From Gonocerus acuteangulatus (Eukaryota > Arthropoda > Insecta > Hemiptera > Coreidae), in assembly GCA_946811695.1 (NCBI GenBank), contig OX328125.1, positions 101,232,533 through 101,296,532 on the forward strand: DNA of 64,000 bases, read 5' to 3'. Below, piece by piece: positions 55,525 through 64,000 of the stretch. Under the pieces are notes generated by a model. That model saw only the letters and a program-made list of their open reading frames with translations, was not told where the DNA came from and did no database searches. Numbering within the stretch: position 1 is the stretch's first letter; each line of letters starts with the position of its first letter. Position numbers and translations under genes: made by a program.

Positions 55525-58500
55525 CATTAAGACAAATTTAAACACGAACAAGTCTCATAACAAATACATAGTAGACATTAATTGAGGGGTAAGACACTCA
55601 AAAATCAATAGGACATAATATGGAAATCCAGTCAAGAAAAGTACACAAATGCTTTTACATGGAGAGGTGTTAGTACAGAGCGAACAAAACCAGACATGAC
55701 AATATAATGACTCACTCGATGAAAGCTCTATATTGCTTCTTGGTCCATGTACATAGTTCAGAGTTGAGGAGTGCTCCTGTATCGTTTGGTAATTAGTACT
55801 GCTTTCTTTTGATTCATAGCAATGTGTTGCCATTTGTTCTGAGTATTGGTTTTGTGAAATTTGTGTTTTTTCTGTTGTCTTACCTTTGGAATATAATTGT
55901 TTCATTTCTTCTTTGTACTTCTTCATCTGTTGATCGTATATGTCTTTCTTTTGTTTTTGCAATTCATAATGGTGTTGTATTCTTTGTATTTCATCGTCCG
56001 ACATTTTATCGATTGTCTCTTGTAGAGTATCGTGTGACGATTTTATTGATACTTCTGATGTATAGAAGCTCTCTTCGGTAGTTTTCTTCATTGTAGCCGA
56101 ACTCTGTTCGCTCGTATAGGAAATCTGGCTTGTATCTCGCCTCTCTTCATCTTCTTTAGTCTGTAGTCTGTTTGGAGATAGAGCTGGTGGTATCTTGTCT
56201 TGCATTTGCCTGTATTTCATTACAGGCCGCGTACTTTGTTCGAAAGTACTTATTAAGTTTTTAACAGGTATTTTCTCGTATGGTCTATCCAATTCTGTCG
56301 AATCGTTAAGAGAAACATGAACATCCATTGCATTTCCGAAGAGCGGTTTAGCTCCCGGAACTGCGTAGCCAGGCTTTCGGAAAGTCTTCCTCTCTCCGGC
56401 CTTTACTGGTTCAGACTTGACGTCAGTAAAATCTACACCTTTAAATATAGGCACCGCACCTGGAACTTTACTTGCTGGCTTCTTTGCTTCAGCTTTTTCT
56501 ATTTTTTCATACTCCAAACTTAACTGGTTAAATTTCCTTTCGCATAAATCTTCTACTTCTTCATCTGCCGATTTTGTTTCATGCTCCACATATTCACCGT
56601 ACAAATCCGTTTTCTGATTTCCTCTCAAGCTCTCGCTTTGATATTGTTTCTCTATATTCTTATCCGTTTCCTTTATTTCCACAATTGTTTCTGACATTTT
56701 CTTTTCCTCAAATTTTTCTTCGTGAATAAATTTTGAACTTTCTGCTATACTACTACTATACAAATCTGTTTCTTGTAATTTTGGTTTTTCTTCAAACACT
56801 AAGGCTTGTTCATCTATATTCTTCTGTTCTTTACTAGTTTCATATAATTTATTCTCTTCTCCTTTAGGGGGAGAAGATTCTTGTTTTATTATTTTCTGAC
56901 TGTAGCCACTGGAAATTGTCTCATAAATTTCACTTTGTTGACTCTTACTGTCAGAAATTTGCTGAACAATAGATCCCACTTGGCTTTCTACTAATTCTTT
57001 ATTGTGTGACGCTACTTGAGTTTGCTCCTTTGTATAAGCTTTGGAAGTATTTTCCCTAACCTCTTCACTGGAGGTTTCAAGAGTTTCGTTGAAACTTCTA
57101 AATGAGCCCTTCGTTTGCTGAGAAGAAGTAACGATTGGCTCATAAATGAGAAATTGGTCTGGCCTCCGTGGTTTCGGTTCATGGAGGATAGATTCGTTGA
57201 GGACTTCATAGCCAGATAACTCTGTAGCAATGGGAGGTATATTTTCTATTATTACTGGTTCAGTGCTAATGGTATTTGTCTCTGGATGATATGCCAAACT
57301 TATCGGCGACATTGGCGACTCTGCAAATATTTTATCCAGCTTCACAGAACCTATTATTATTAAGCAAGCATTAACTTTCTTTCCAGTTTGTTATAGCAAA
57401 GCAATATATATTATAATTATTTTGTTAGTCTAAATTTAATAAATTAGCTGATTATAAACAATTATGTATATTTGAGGCAATGACTTTCAAAAAAAAAAAA
57501 AATTTACATTCATTTATTTTAAAAATTTTCAAAGTATGGGGTGAAATTTACCCCACGGTGTCATTACCGTAGATTTCCATGGTAGTGTCACTCCAGGGTT
57601 AATATCCTAAAGAAATTATACTAACTTTTTATGTGGCCCCTGAAAATTTGGAATATACCTCGTAAAATGGGGTCACATTAGTACAGTGTCGTAAAATTGG
57701 TACAAACCAATACTTCTTGGATATTTTCACTTAACTGATACCAAAGGCTCAAACTTTGACCCTTTGTGCGAACAGACAAATATATTCCTAAATATTTGTA
57801 TGTTTGCTCTCAGACAAATATATAAGCAGTAAAGGTTTGTACTAATTTTGCCACACTCTACTAACGTGACCTCATTTTACAGTCCTGTTTTGAAAGTCTA
57901 CGCCTCATTTACTCTGATTAAAATATATATCTACAATTACATTAGTAGTTTCTATATACATTATAAAATTAATGTTATATTCTACTTATTAGTAGGTATT
58001 ATTCAATGTATTTGTTATAAAATAAGTAACTTTTAAGAAAATATAGTTTTTCTCTTCAGTTTTCTTTATAATGTGATTCAAATAAATTTATATGCTCTTA
58101 TTACTAGTTACTAATATACTTCAAAGATTAAATTATTACGTAATTTATGAGAGCATATAAGGGATGGCTGCAGCACACCTTGAAAAGTTGATTTAATTGA
58201 TAAAAATGTGTCATAAAAACCTCAAAAATAAATGAAATAAGATCACTTAGTTCTGGAAAAAATATTTGTTTTCCGGTGTCATAGCGTTTTAATTTGCTAC
58301 CTATTCCAAGTTCAAGGTTGTTAGCATTCCATACCCCTGAATCCCCCGGTGCTCCCAGCCCCTTCCCCCTCTCGAAAATAATTTCCTAAATACACCCCTG
58401 ACATCAATCCTACACTACACAGATGGGTATGTCAGATTCGAGCAACAATTAATTTCATAAATGATTGATGATTAACTATTAAATTGTAATTGTGTTAACA

Positions 58501-61500
58501 CAAAATTGTGATTAAAAATTTAATTTTAATTTTAAATCTCACAACTATATACTCCCGCCTTATAAGTCTATCTATATTATTTTTAATATGCCCTTCTATA
58601 TTCTTCCTAATATGCACTTTATATTTTTCTTAATATGTATGTCTTTCTGTATCCTTCTATAAGCTTAATGTTCCCTTCAATATACCTCCTATTAGGGACA
58701 GTAAAGAAATTTTATCTAAGATAAAGGAATAAATTAATTGATTCCAACACTTAACCCCCTTTATTAAATTTTTTTATCTATAGAAAAGATTGGAAAAGCT
58801 ATTAAATCAATCATTACAATCAAAAGTCAAGCAAATGGTTTTATATAAATATCTTGAAATAAACTTCTGAGTCTTACGTATATCAATATACATCTTGTAA
58901 CATTTGTTTGTCTGTTATAAAATTGAGTAGAGTCAATTATTTTAAGCTACTACACTTATTTACTTTGTGAATCCAAAGTTTTTATGCTCAAATTTTTTTT
59001 TTTTTTTTTTTATATAATTTATTTATGAGCACCCCGCATTGACAGCGTTTCGCCCTATGCTCAAATTAAAAAGACTCTGAATTTGTTCCTAGTAATTTAA
59101 TTTTTCATTTTTTACTATGGTGACAAAGGAATTGCGTTTAACATGGACCGTAATTTGACCGAACCCTTCTTTTTTAAAATTTTATCAGTATTTTTCACTG
59201 ATTAGGTAAATTTTGCATCAAATACAAAGATTAAAAAGGATTGTTGAGATATAAAATAAAAAATAAACTTACTGAACGTCTTGCAAGTCGGTTGTGGATT
59301 CCAAGCCCTCGGGGTTTTAGGTTTGTAGAGATCTGGAGTAGTAGAGACCGGTGGAGAAGGCGGTGGGGGAGTGGTTAGTCGCTTGAGGGTGGTTGGAGTC
59401 GGAGCTGTCACAAAGCCTCGAGGAGATTGGCTCAGTTCTTGAAAAGCGTTTTCCACACTTCCTTCTAATGCTGCCTCCCATGGCGACTTGACAAGCTTGA
59501 TTTTCGGCTGAGAGAACCTTTCCTGGAAAGTGTAACAAATTATTTTGTGTTTAAAGTCCAAAAAGATTTAATTTTTTTGTTAGTACAACATTTGATTATT
59601 ATTAGATAAGTGTTTTTTGCTTCTGTGGTGATTTCATTCCTTCAAGGTGTCAAGTTATGTACTTTATGACTGTAAGGCTTTGGGTACGACAGGAGTCAGC
59701 GTCAGAGTGGGGCTGCTCACATTAATGTTAAGCTGGAGTGCTAGGAATGAAGAAGGACTGGCTACAAGTGGCATGAGCGACAGAGCGGCACTTGCAGGTT
59801 CCAGCCTGTCGCTCATCACTCATCCCAGACATTAAACTTTGCTCGTCGCTCACCCCAGACATTATATTTTGCTCGCTACAAAAAATGCTCAGTGGTAGAT
59901 CACTCAACTAATGAACTGGAGGGCCCAGAGTTCAAAACCGAGCAGGCACTAAAGATTTTTATCCTCTAGTGTCGTCGTTCGAGGGTTGGATTTGGGGTCC
60001 CAGATTGTCTCTAGGCTCACCCAGCCCTTAATTAATTAATGGGTACCTGCAAAGGGAAAAATTAGGTGGTACTGACCACACTATCTCCCTAGTGTGCTTT
60101 ATGGTCAAGAATCAGATACCTCTACAGTATTGACCTGTTATGGGACTGATTTTTTTGTATTTCTTTATTTACTTACATACATGTCATTATGATAAATCTC
60201 ATTTTGAATTTATATATATAAATTCTACCAACTTTGAAAAGAGCAAATCACACATTAGCAGGCTCTAAATCCACAAATAAATAAATATAATTCTTGTATA
60301 ATTATAATTTTTATTCTAGTAGGAATTATTTTAAAACTCTTATATGAAAGCTCAAATTGAGGCGTCGTCTTTCAAAAAAGGATATGTCTAAATTGTGAAA
60401 CTATTCAGGGGACACAAAAACGTCTAAGCTAATATAATCCTTTGGGAAATTAACATTTAGGAGGTTGAAGTTAGTAACATCCATTTCCTTATTTTGGTTG
60501 AGATTTAATGAATTTCCAAAAAAAAAGAAAAAAGTTTTAGTCGTGAGAGAGAAAAAAAAAAAAGAAGGTTTTTAGAAAAGAAATTAATTTGATGAAAAAA
60601 TAGTCTTAACCCAATTTGAAAGTCATCGCCTCAATTAATTGATTCATTAACAATAAAAGAAACTTCACTAACATTAGAAAATTTCCTTGTAAATAATTGT
60701 AATTTCTTTAATTTTAAACTTTGAACACTTGGGTAACAATTATAAATTATTTTTAATCACCTGGATTTGATTCATTTTTTGAACATTTTCCACCCTTTGG
60801 GCAGATCCTTGTAGATATGATGGCGGGGGTAATTTACTCAGCGGAGACTGATTCATTATAGTTTCGGGAGTTCTTACGTTGTTTTCGTCAATAATCCAGT
60901 TTTCTGATCTTTTACGCCTTTTTGCAAAGAGCTCAGCACCTGTAATTATCAGAGATATTTTAAAGTTTAAATATTTTTAAGTAAGTAAATGATTTAGATT
61001 GTTTAGGAGATTAGTAGGTACTAAGGTTAACTACTCAATGGGAGTATTTATACTCAGTGGGAGTCAAATGCTCAATGGGAGTAAAAAAAAAAAAAATGTT
61101 CATCTTTTTAATCTTAAATAAATGTGCTAAAATCTTTATTTTTAAAAAATGAAATATTAATTCCTTAGACTGGGCTTTAAATCCTGCAAAATTTCAAGCC
61201 TCCAGCTTTTCAGCTGGAAGTGCCTAATAGTTTTGATGTGTCAGTGAGTTGTATAAATTGCGATTTTCCATCATCACCTATATCTCAGAAATGCTTCAAT
61301 ATAGAATCATGAAACTTTCCAATTTTACTCACTTCTATTAGTATAATAACTGTGTAAAATATCAGAAGTTTGTCTTTAACTGTTAAAGTTATGAGAGGGT
61401 AAAAATCGATTCTAATACTTTGTGTAATATACACATAGAGTGCATAGGCAGGAACTTGGCCTGGTGCACAACTGTGCGCCTAGATATACTTAAAAAACGT

Positions 61501-63615
61501 ATAGAACTAAAAATATTTGATATTATTAATCGTTAGTATGAATAGCTTTCTAAATGCTCCTCTTCTCTCAAGCTGTTGTCAATAATTCTAAACAGAAATG
61601 CTGTTTTAATTTTTTTTGTGTTCATAGCCTGAATTTTATGAAAACATCTTTATATGAATGTAATTTTTCAATTTCTGAGGTAATAGATACACCTAATAAC
61701 TCAGGCTTATTATGACAAATATTTTTCAGTGCATTTTATTACAAAATATCTCTTAAATGCTAAGATATATTTAAAAAAGTTATTAAGAATAAACATTAGG
61801 TCATCACTTTTTAAAAGTGAATGTTTGCAGATTTAGAAAGATATGCTCATCTCTTATTTCAGAAAATACTACAAAATATACAAATATTGTTAAAATTAGG
61901 GAGATCGGGTTAAGGAGTCTCCTTGTAAAAAGTTGAATTCACAGTCGCTAATGTAATTAAATAGTTCTGTTAAATTATATTTAAAATATAAAATTTTAAG
62001 AAGAAATATATAAACAATTTTTTAATAAAATTGTATTTAAACTGTTGGGTAATTAATGTAGAGATGACCAATTAAGAAAAAAAAATTAAATTGTTTAGAG
62101 CCTTCTGCTCAAATTCAGGAGCATAAATATGCTTTAAATCCACCAGTCAAACCTATTTAATGTTAAGTATAACATACAGTCAATGCACCAGTACCCATAG
62201 ATCACCGAAGTTAAGCAACGTCGGGCGTGGTCAGAACCTGAATGGGTGACCGACCACGTGCTGTTGGCATTAGAAAAGGGTGGCAACCTGTAGATAGCCC
62301 GGCGCTAATGACCAAGATGTAGATGCGCCGTTAAAAAAACAAAAAAAAAAACATACAGCCGTATTTTTCAAACATGGCTACGGCGCATGCGCGAACACAA
62401 GCAGACACTTTTTGTAATGCTTTTTTATAACGTTTTTTTTTTTGTTTTTTCAGTTTAGTCATCGCTAAAGCATATTTATGCTAAAATTTGTTACTTAAAT
62501 GAAAAGTGCATAGCAAAAATTGTCTGGGAAGAAGTATTATAACAGAGAATTGCATATTAAATGGCAAACATAATATCGTATTTAAAGGGAGAGTTTTAAG
62601 CACACAAAAACTAAGGTTTAGGAGAAAACTGAAGAGAAATAAAAAATCTCTTTGCAGATAATATCCATCTTACCACCTTCATTTTTATTTGGATTAATTT
62701 TAAAATATGTTTTACGATTTTTAAAATAAATAATTTTATTAAAACATCCAAACAAAGCTATTAGTTCATCCAACTATGAACAAGACATTATCAGTTACAT
62801 AAATATAAATTTACTGACTTTAACACATGGCCTTGTGACAATATCACAGAACATGCATAAACTTACTTAATGAATACACAAACACTATAGACACATATTA
62901 TAAAGTACATTATAAGAATTAATGGCCTAAAAGAACTGAAGGAAAAATGAACCATGATGGTGAGGGTGTTGACAATTTATTTCGGGGGATTTATATCCCA
63001 CCAAAATAAATAATTTTCTTTTTATGTACATGTATGGATATATAGTTATGTACTTATAATGAATATTTAAAATGTATTGGATAATTGTCCCTGTATCCAA
63101 CACCTTTCTAGTCCACTCTTGGTTGGTAGATAATAGACTCCCATGACTGGTATAAGTATGTCTCCAGTCCATTTCATTTGTATGAGTGTATTCCTTGGCC
63201 TCTGCCATGTTCTTTCAATATTATTGACCTTACGGGCTAGAGTGGCGCTTGCACTGCTTCCATTGTCAAGGGTCGGCAATTTATAGGGTCAAGGGTGGCC
63301 AGATTCGTCTAAAGCTATTTGCTTGTGTTTCACCATTTATGTAAAGGTAGTGTGCATTTTACTGTGTATGTGATGTATTGTTACTGTGGATAGGGGGGGG
63401 GGGGGTCATAAAACCCCATAACTGAGCATATCAGATGTTCCCTGCCCTGTAATTGTGATATTTTTTTTTTTATTTGAGCTTCTCCCTCCGTTGGTATTAT
63501 GACTGGTTTGATTGTAATATTGCGCTGGAGGCTTCCACAGATTCTTTGGCTCGTCCATGTCTACTTGTTGGTCAACTGGTAAGCGAGGTCCAAAAGTAAC
63601 TGTTATTTACATTTT

Positions 63616-63686
<71 letters not shown>

Positions 63687-63899
63687 CTCATAAATTGAGG
63701 GTTTAAAAAAAAATTGAAAATAATAAGTTTCTCAAAGTTTACCTTTCCCCTTAGGTGCATTCAAATCTCGAACTAAGTCAAAACAGACATCAGGACTCAT
63801 GGGGTTTGCGTCAGGAGCAAATCCTTGTTTCTTAAGCATTGTCAAGTCCTGGACTTGGCCTCTTGGGTTCATAACCAGCTTCAGAGGAGGTTTTGATTC
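51054..63899 (-). CDS. Synaptopodin-2-like muscle Z-disc protein, 3' five exons (5' part outside the window)
   Basis: Exons on the minus strand: 63743-63899, 60761-60939, 59273-59522, 55716-57350, 51054-51259; all GT-AG, phases join, 2,427 coding bases (808 residues plus stop). The order of motifs is: [20 protein letters not shown] and [16 protein letters not shown], then [19 protein letters not shown], then [18 protein letters not shown] and a Pro-rich [16 protein letters not shown] stretch, a long Ser/Glu/Lys-rich middle, and the end [19 protein letters not shown]. The [12 protein letters not shown] and SPWEAAL boxes are what I know from synaptopodin-2/2-like proteins and their insect relatives of the CG1674/Zasp group, which bind actin and alpha-actinin at the Z-disc. 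Any N-terminal PDZ domain would be beyond 64000. The exact orthologue is uncertain. Confidence 0.8.
51524..51959. mobile_element. Terminal-inverted-repeat element, 436 bp
   Basis: A perfect 30-bp inverted pair (51541-51570 and 51917-51946; AGGACCTTGGAAGAGTAAGG) plus an outer ACATGTCTTATA pair. The body has no coding. It lies in the last intron of the synaptopodin-like gene. Confidence 0.85.
51960..53009. other. Intron sequence with repeat fragment
   Basis: 52140-52320 is a copy of the repeat with CTCCCTCCCTCCCTAGGGAA and GTTCGTTAACCAGTAAAATG, also near 49635-50020. The rest is unassigned. Confidence 0.4.
53010..53190 (+). mobile_element. SINE, family C, with the common hairpin tail
   Basis: Begins at a B-box GGGTTCAAATCGC with CAGCGTGGCAAGTTAACTCA after it, and ends CCTTGGATGTTGGTGCTAAT..GATGTGCC plus poly(A). 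The 5' part of the head (A-box) is missing or unrecognisable. Confidence 0.7.
53711..53889. mobile_element. 179-bp element with perfect 22-bp inverted ends
   Basis: TTGGAACATGGCTTATTTTT at 53711 is matched exactly in inverse at 53868-53889. The open frame across it is a by-product. No convincing duplication at the flanks. Confidence 0.75.
54380..55480. repeat. Diverged direct repeats in the last intron
   Basis: A unit of about 185 bp (AAATTAAAAT.GAGCCTTC..ACCTTCTCCAAAACTATT..ATTGTTGCCTAAA..GTAAATTGCCTTCTT) occurs at about 54405-54560, 54595-54740 and 55340-55480 with much substitution. Confidence 0.6.
55716..57350 (-). CDS. Synaptopodin-2-like large exon (545 codons)
   Basis: Starts [18 protein letters not shown]. 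The middle is rich in Ser, Glu, Lys and Gln with little aromatic content, probably disordered. Two related boxes stand out, [13 protein letters not shown] and [13 protein letters not shown], separated by about 35 residues. Near the end, [35 protein letters not shown] is likely coiled coil. The donor is taken as GTGAGT at 55715-55710, after SNIELSS; the open frame runs on to 55555 but that part looks like intron (hydrophobic, Cys-rich, unlike the rest). Confidence 0.8.
57351..57657. other. Intron sequence, nothing recognised
   Basis: First part of the intron between the large exon and the Pro-rich exon; includes a poly(A) run at 57489-57501. Confidence 0.4.
57658..57888. mobile_element. MITE, second copy of the GTAAAATGAGGTCAC family
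   Basis: Left CTCGTAAAATGGGGTCACAT, right ..AACGTGACCTCATTTTAC; the inner TTGGTACAAACC / GGTTTGTACTAATTTTG blocks are also inverted. Related to 18411-18606. Confidence 0.78.
58145..58405. mobile_element. hAT-like MITE related to 22642-22900
   Basis: Shares GTTAGCATTCCATACCCC, GCTCCCAGCCCC, AAAATAATTTCCTAAATACA with the copy at 22642-22900. The ends are decayed, so limits are approximate and no target duplication is seen. Confidence 0.65.
58406..58982. other. Intron sequence, nothing recognised
   Basis: AT-rich; holds several TATGCNNTTCTATAT-like direct repeats at 58585-58680 without clear structure. Confidence 0.35.
58995..59055 (-). mobile_element. Very short retroposed fragment with target duplication
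   Basis: Minus strand: AGGGCGAAACGCTGTCAATG then GGGGTGCTCATAAATAAATT, then poly(A). TATGCTCAAATT flanks it exactly (58983-58994 and 59056-59067). It is the 3' end of some polyadenylated transcript or LINE, source unknown. Confidence 0.8.
59273..59522 (-). CDS. Synaptopodin-2-like exon, Pro-rich
   Basis: Encodes [20 protein letters not shown], then [20 protein letters not shown] and [17 protein letters not shown]. Acceptor TTTCCAG, donor GTAAGT, leaving one base for the next exon. Confidence 0.85.
59523..60760. other. Intron with one SINE
   Basis: Apart from the SINE at 59878-60160, I recognise nothing. 59640-59830 is relatively GC-rich (CTCGCTCACCCCAGACATT repeats at 59808-59865) but has no supported gene. 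Confidence 0.45.
59878..60160 (+). mobile_element. tRNA-headed SINE, family B, plus strand
   Basis: TGCTCAGTGGTAGATCACTC head, GAGTTCAAAACCGAGCAGGC, body with CTCACCCAGCCCTTAATTAA and the end GACCTGTTATGGGACTGATT plus T-rich run. The first bases of the head are missing compared with 32160-32505. Confidence 0.82.
60761..60939 (-). CDS. Synaptopodin-2-like exon with the GAELFAKRR box
   Basis: Encodes [20 protein letters not shown], then [12 protein letters not shown] and a helical tail [10 protein letters not shown]. The basic-aromatic box is the most diagnostic part of the gene. Confidence 0.85.
60940..62089. other. Intron sequence, nothing recognised
   Basis: Contains three short ACTCAATGGGAGTA-type repeats at 61034-61082 and a poly(A) run at 61083-61095. 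Otherwise unassigned. Confidence 0.4.
62090..62490 (+). repeat. Interspersed element (related to 21555-22200), split by a 5S SINE
   Basis: GTTTAGAGCCTTCTGCTCAA at the left, GGCGCATGCGCGAACAC in the middle and CAGTTTAGTCATCGCTAAAG..CATATTTATGCTAAAA at the right. The internal GC-rich motif is single here. Confidence 0.75.
62180..62349 (+). mobile_element. 5S rRNA-headed SINE, 5'-shortened copy
   Basis: GATCACCGAAGTTAAGCAAC, GTCGGGCGTGGTCAGAACCT and GAATGGGTGACCGACCACGT follow 5S rRNA from about its position 20; then GGCAACCTGTAGATAGCCCG, the tail GGCGCTAATGACC..GATGCGCCGT and poly(A). AACATACAG flanks it exactly (62171-62179 and 62350-62358). Confidence 0.94.
62491..63619. other. Intron sequence, nothing recognised
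   Basis: No supported gene; contains a G-run at 63396-63406. The minus-strand open frames at 62927-63279 show no domain. Confidence 0.4.
63620..63684. repeat. (TA)n microsatellite
   Basis: TA dinucleotides about 60 bases from the donor site of the exon at 63743-63899. Confidence 0.95.
63743..63899 (-). CDS. Synaptopodin-2-like exon (first one in the window)
   Basis: Encodes [20 protein letters not shown] and [20 protein letters not shown] (last codon split). Acceptor ..TTTCTAG, donor GTAAAC. Confidence 0.82.
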
Positions 63900-64000
63900 C
63901 TAGAAACACATGTTTTCTATTGCTACATTTTGAAAATTTTAATTTCTTCAAAATTTCGAGGAAAATATTGTAATTTTCACTGCATGATGAATTCAGACAA

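Noticed and set aside
55555..55715. Open frame continuing past the large exon to a stop at 55555
   Set aside because: A GTGAGT donor at 55715 joins in phase to the exon at 51259, and the read-through is hydrophobic and unlike the rest; it could still be an intron-retained isoform.

Overview
The window is eukaryotic nuclear DNA: AT-rich, with spliced genes on GT-AG introns of 0.2 to 4.5 kb and a very heavy load of repeats. The protein matches (an inorganic pyrophosphatase close to insect Nurf-38 and a muscle Z-disc protein of the synaptopodin-2-like type) together with the transposon families (hobo-like hAT, mariner, Tigger/pogo, piggyBac-like, tRNA- and 5S-derived SINEs) point to an arthropod, most likely an insect. 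I cannot name the species.

Layout. 1-8000 is a Tigger/pogo-type transposon remnant whose transposase reading frame has been blown up into 80 tandem copies of an 86-bp unit. 8000-34000 has no convincing host gene and is a nest of interspersed elements: SINEs with different heads, long foldback elements (two of them sitting inside (TA)n tracts), several hAT-like elements with exact 8-bp target duplications (one of 3 kb holding other repeats), a Tourist-like palindrome, a decayed LINE reverse transcriptase and a second Tigger remnant. 34782-48266 is a complete nine-exon inorganic pyrophosphatase gene on the plus strand, with introns full of inserted elements. 51054-63899 on the minus strand is the 3' part (five exons, about 808 codons) of a synaptopodin-2-like gene whose 5' part lies beyond the right edge. 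The two genes are tail to tail, 2.8 kb apart.

The pyrophosphatase first exon has two in-frame start codons 36 codons apart. The upstream one adds a basic, Ser/Phe/Leu-rich leader that looks like a mitochondrial presequence, so one gene could supply both mitochondrial and cytosolic/nuclear enzyme.

The most interesting material is in the repeats: (1) a satellite caught at its birthplace inside a transposase DNA-binding domain, with strict 86-bp phase and a 1,290-bp (15-mer) higher-order period; (2) SINEs with a 5S rRNA head and SINEs with a tRNA head ending in the same short 3' hairpin tail; (3) long foldback elements inside TA microsatellites. All calls were made by reading the sequence; no database search was possible, and family names for the repeats are the least certain part.
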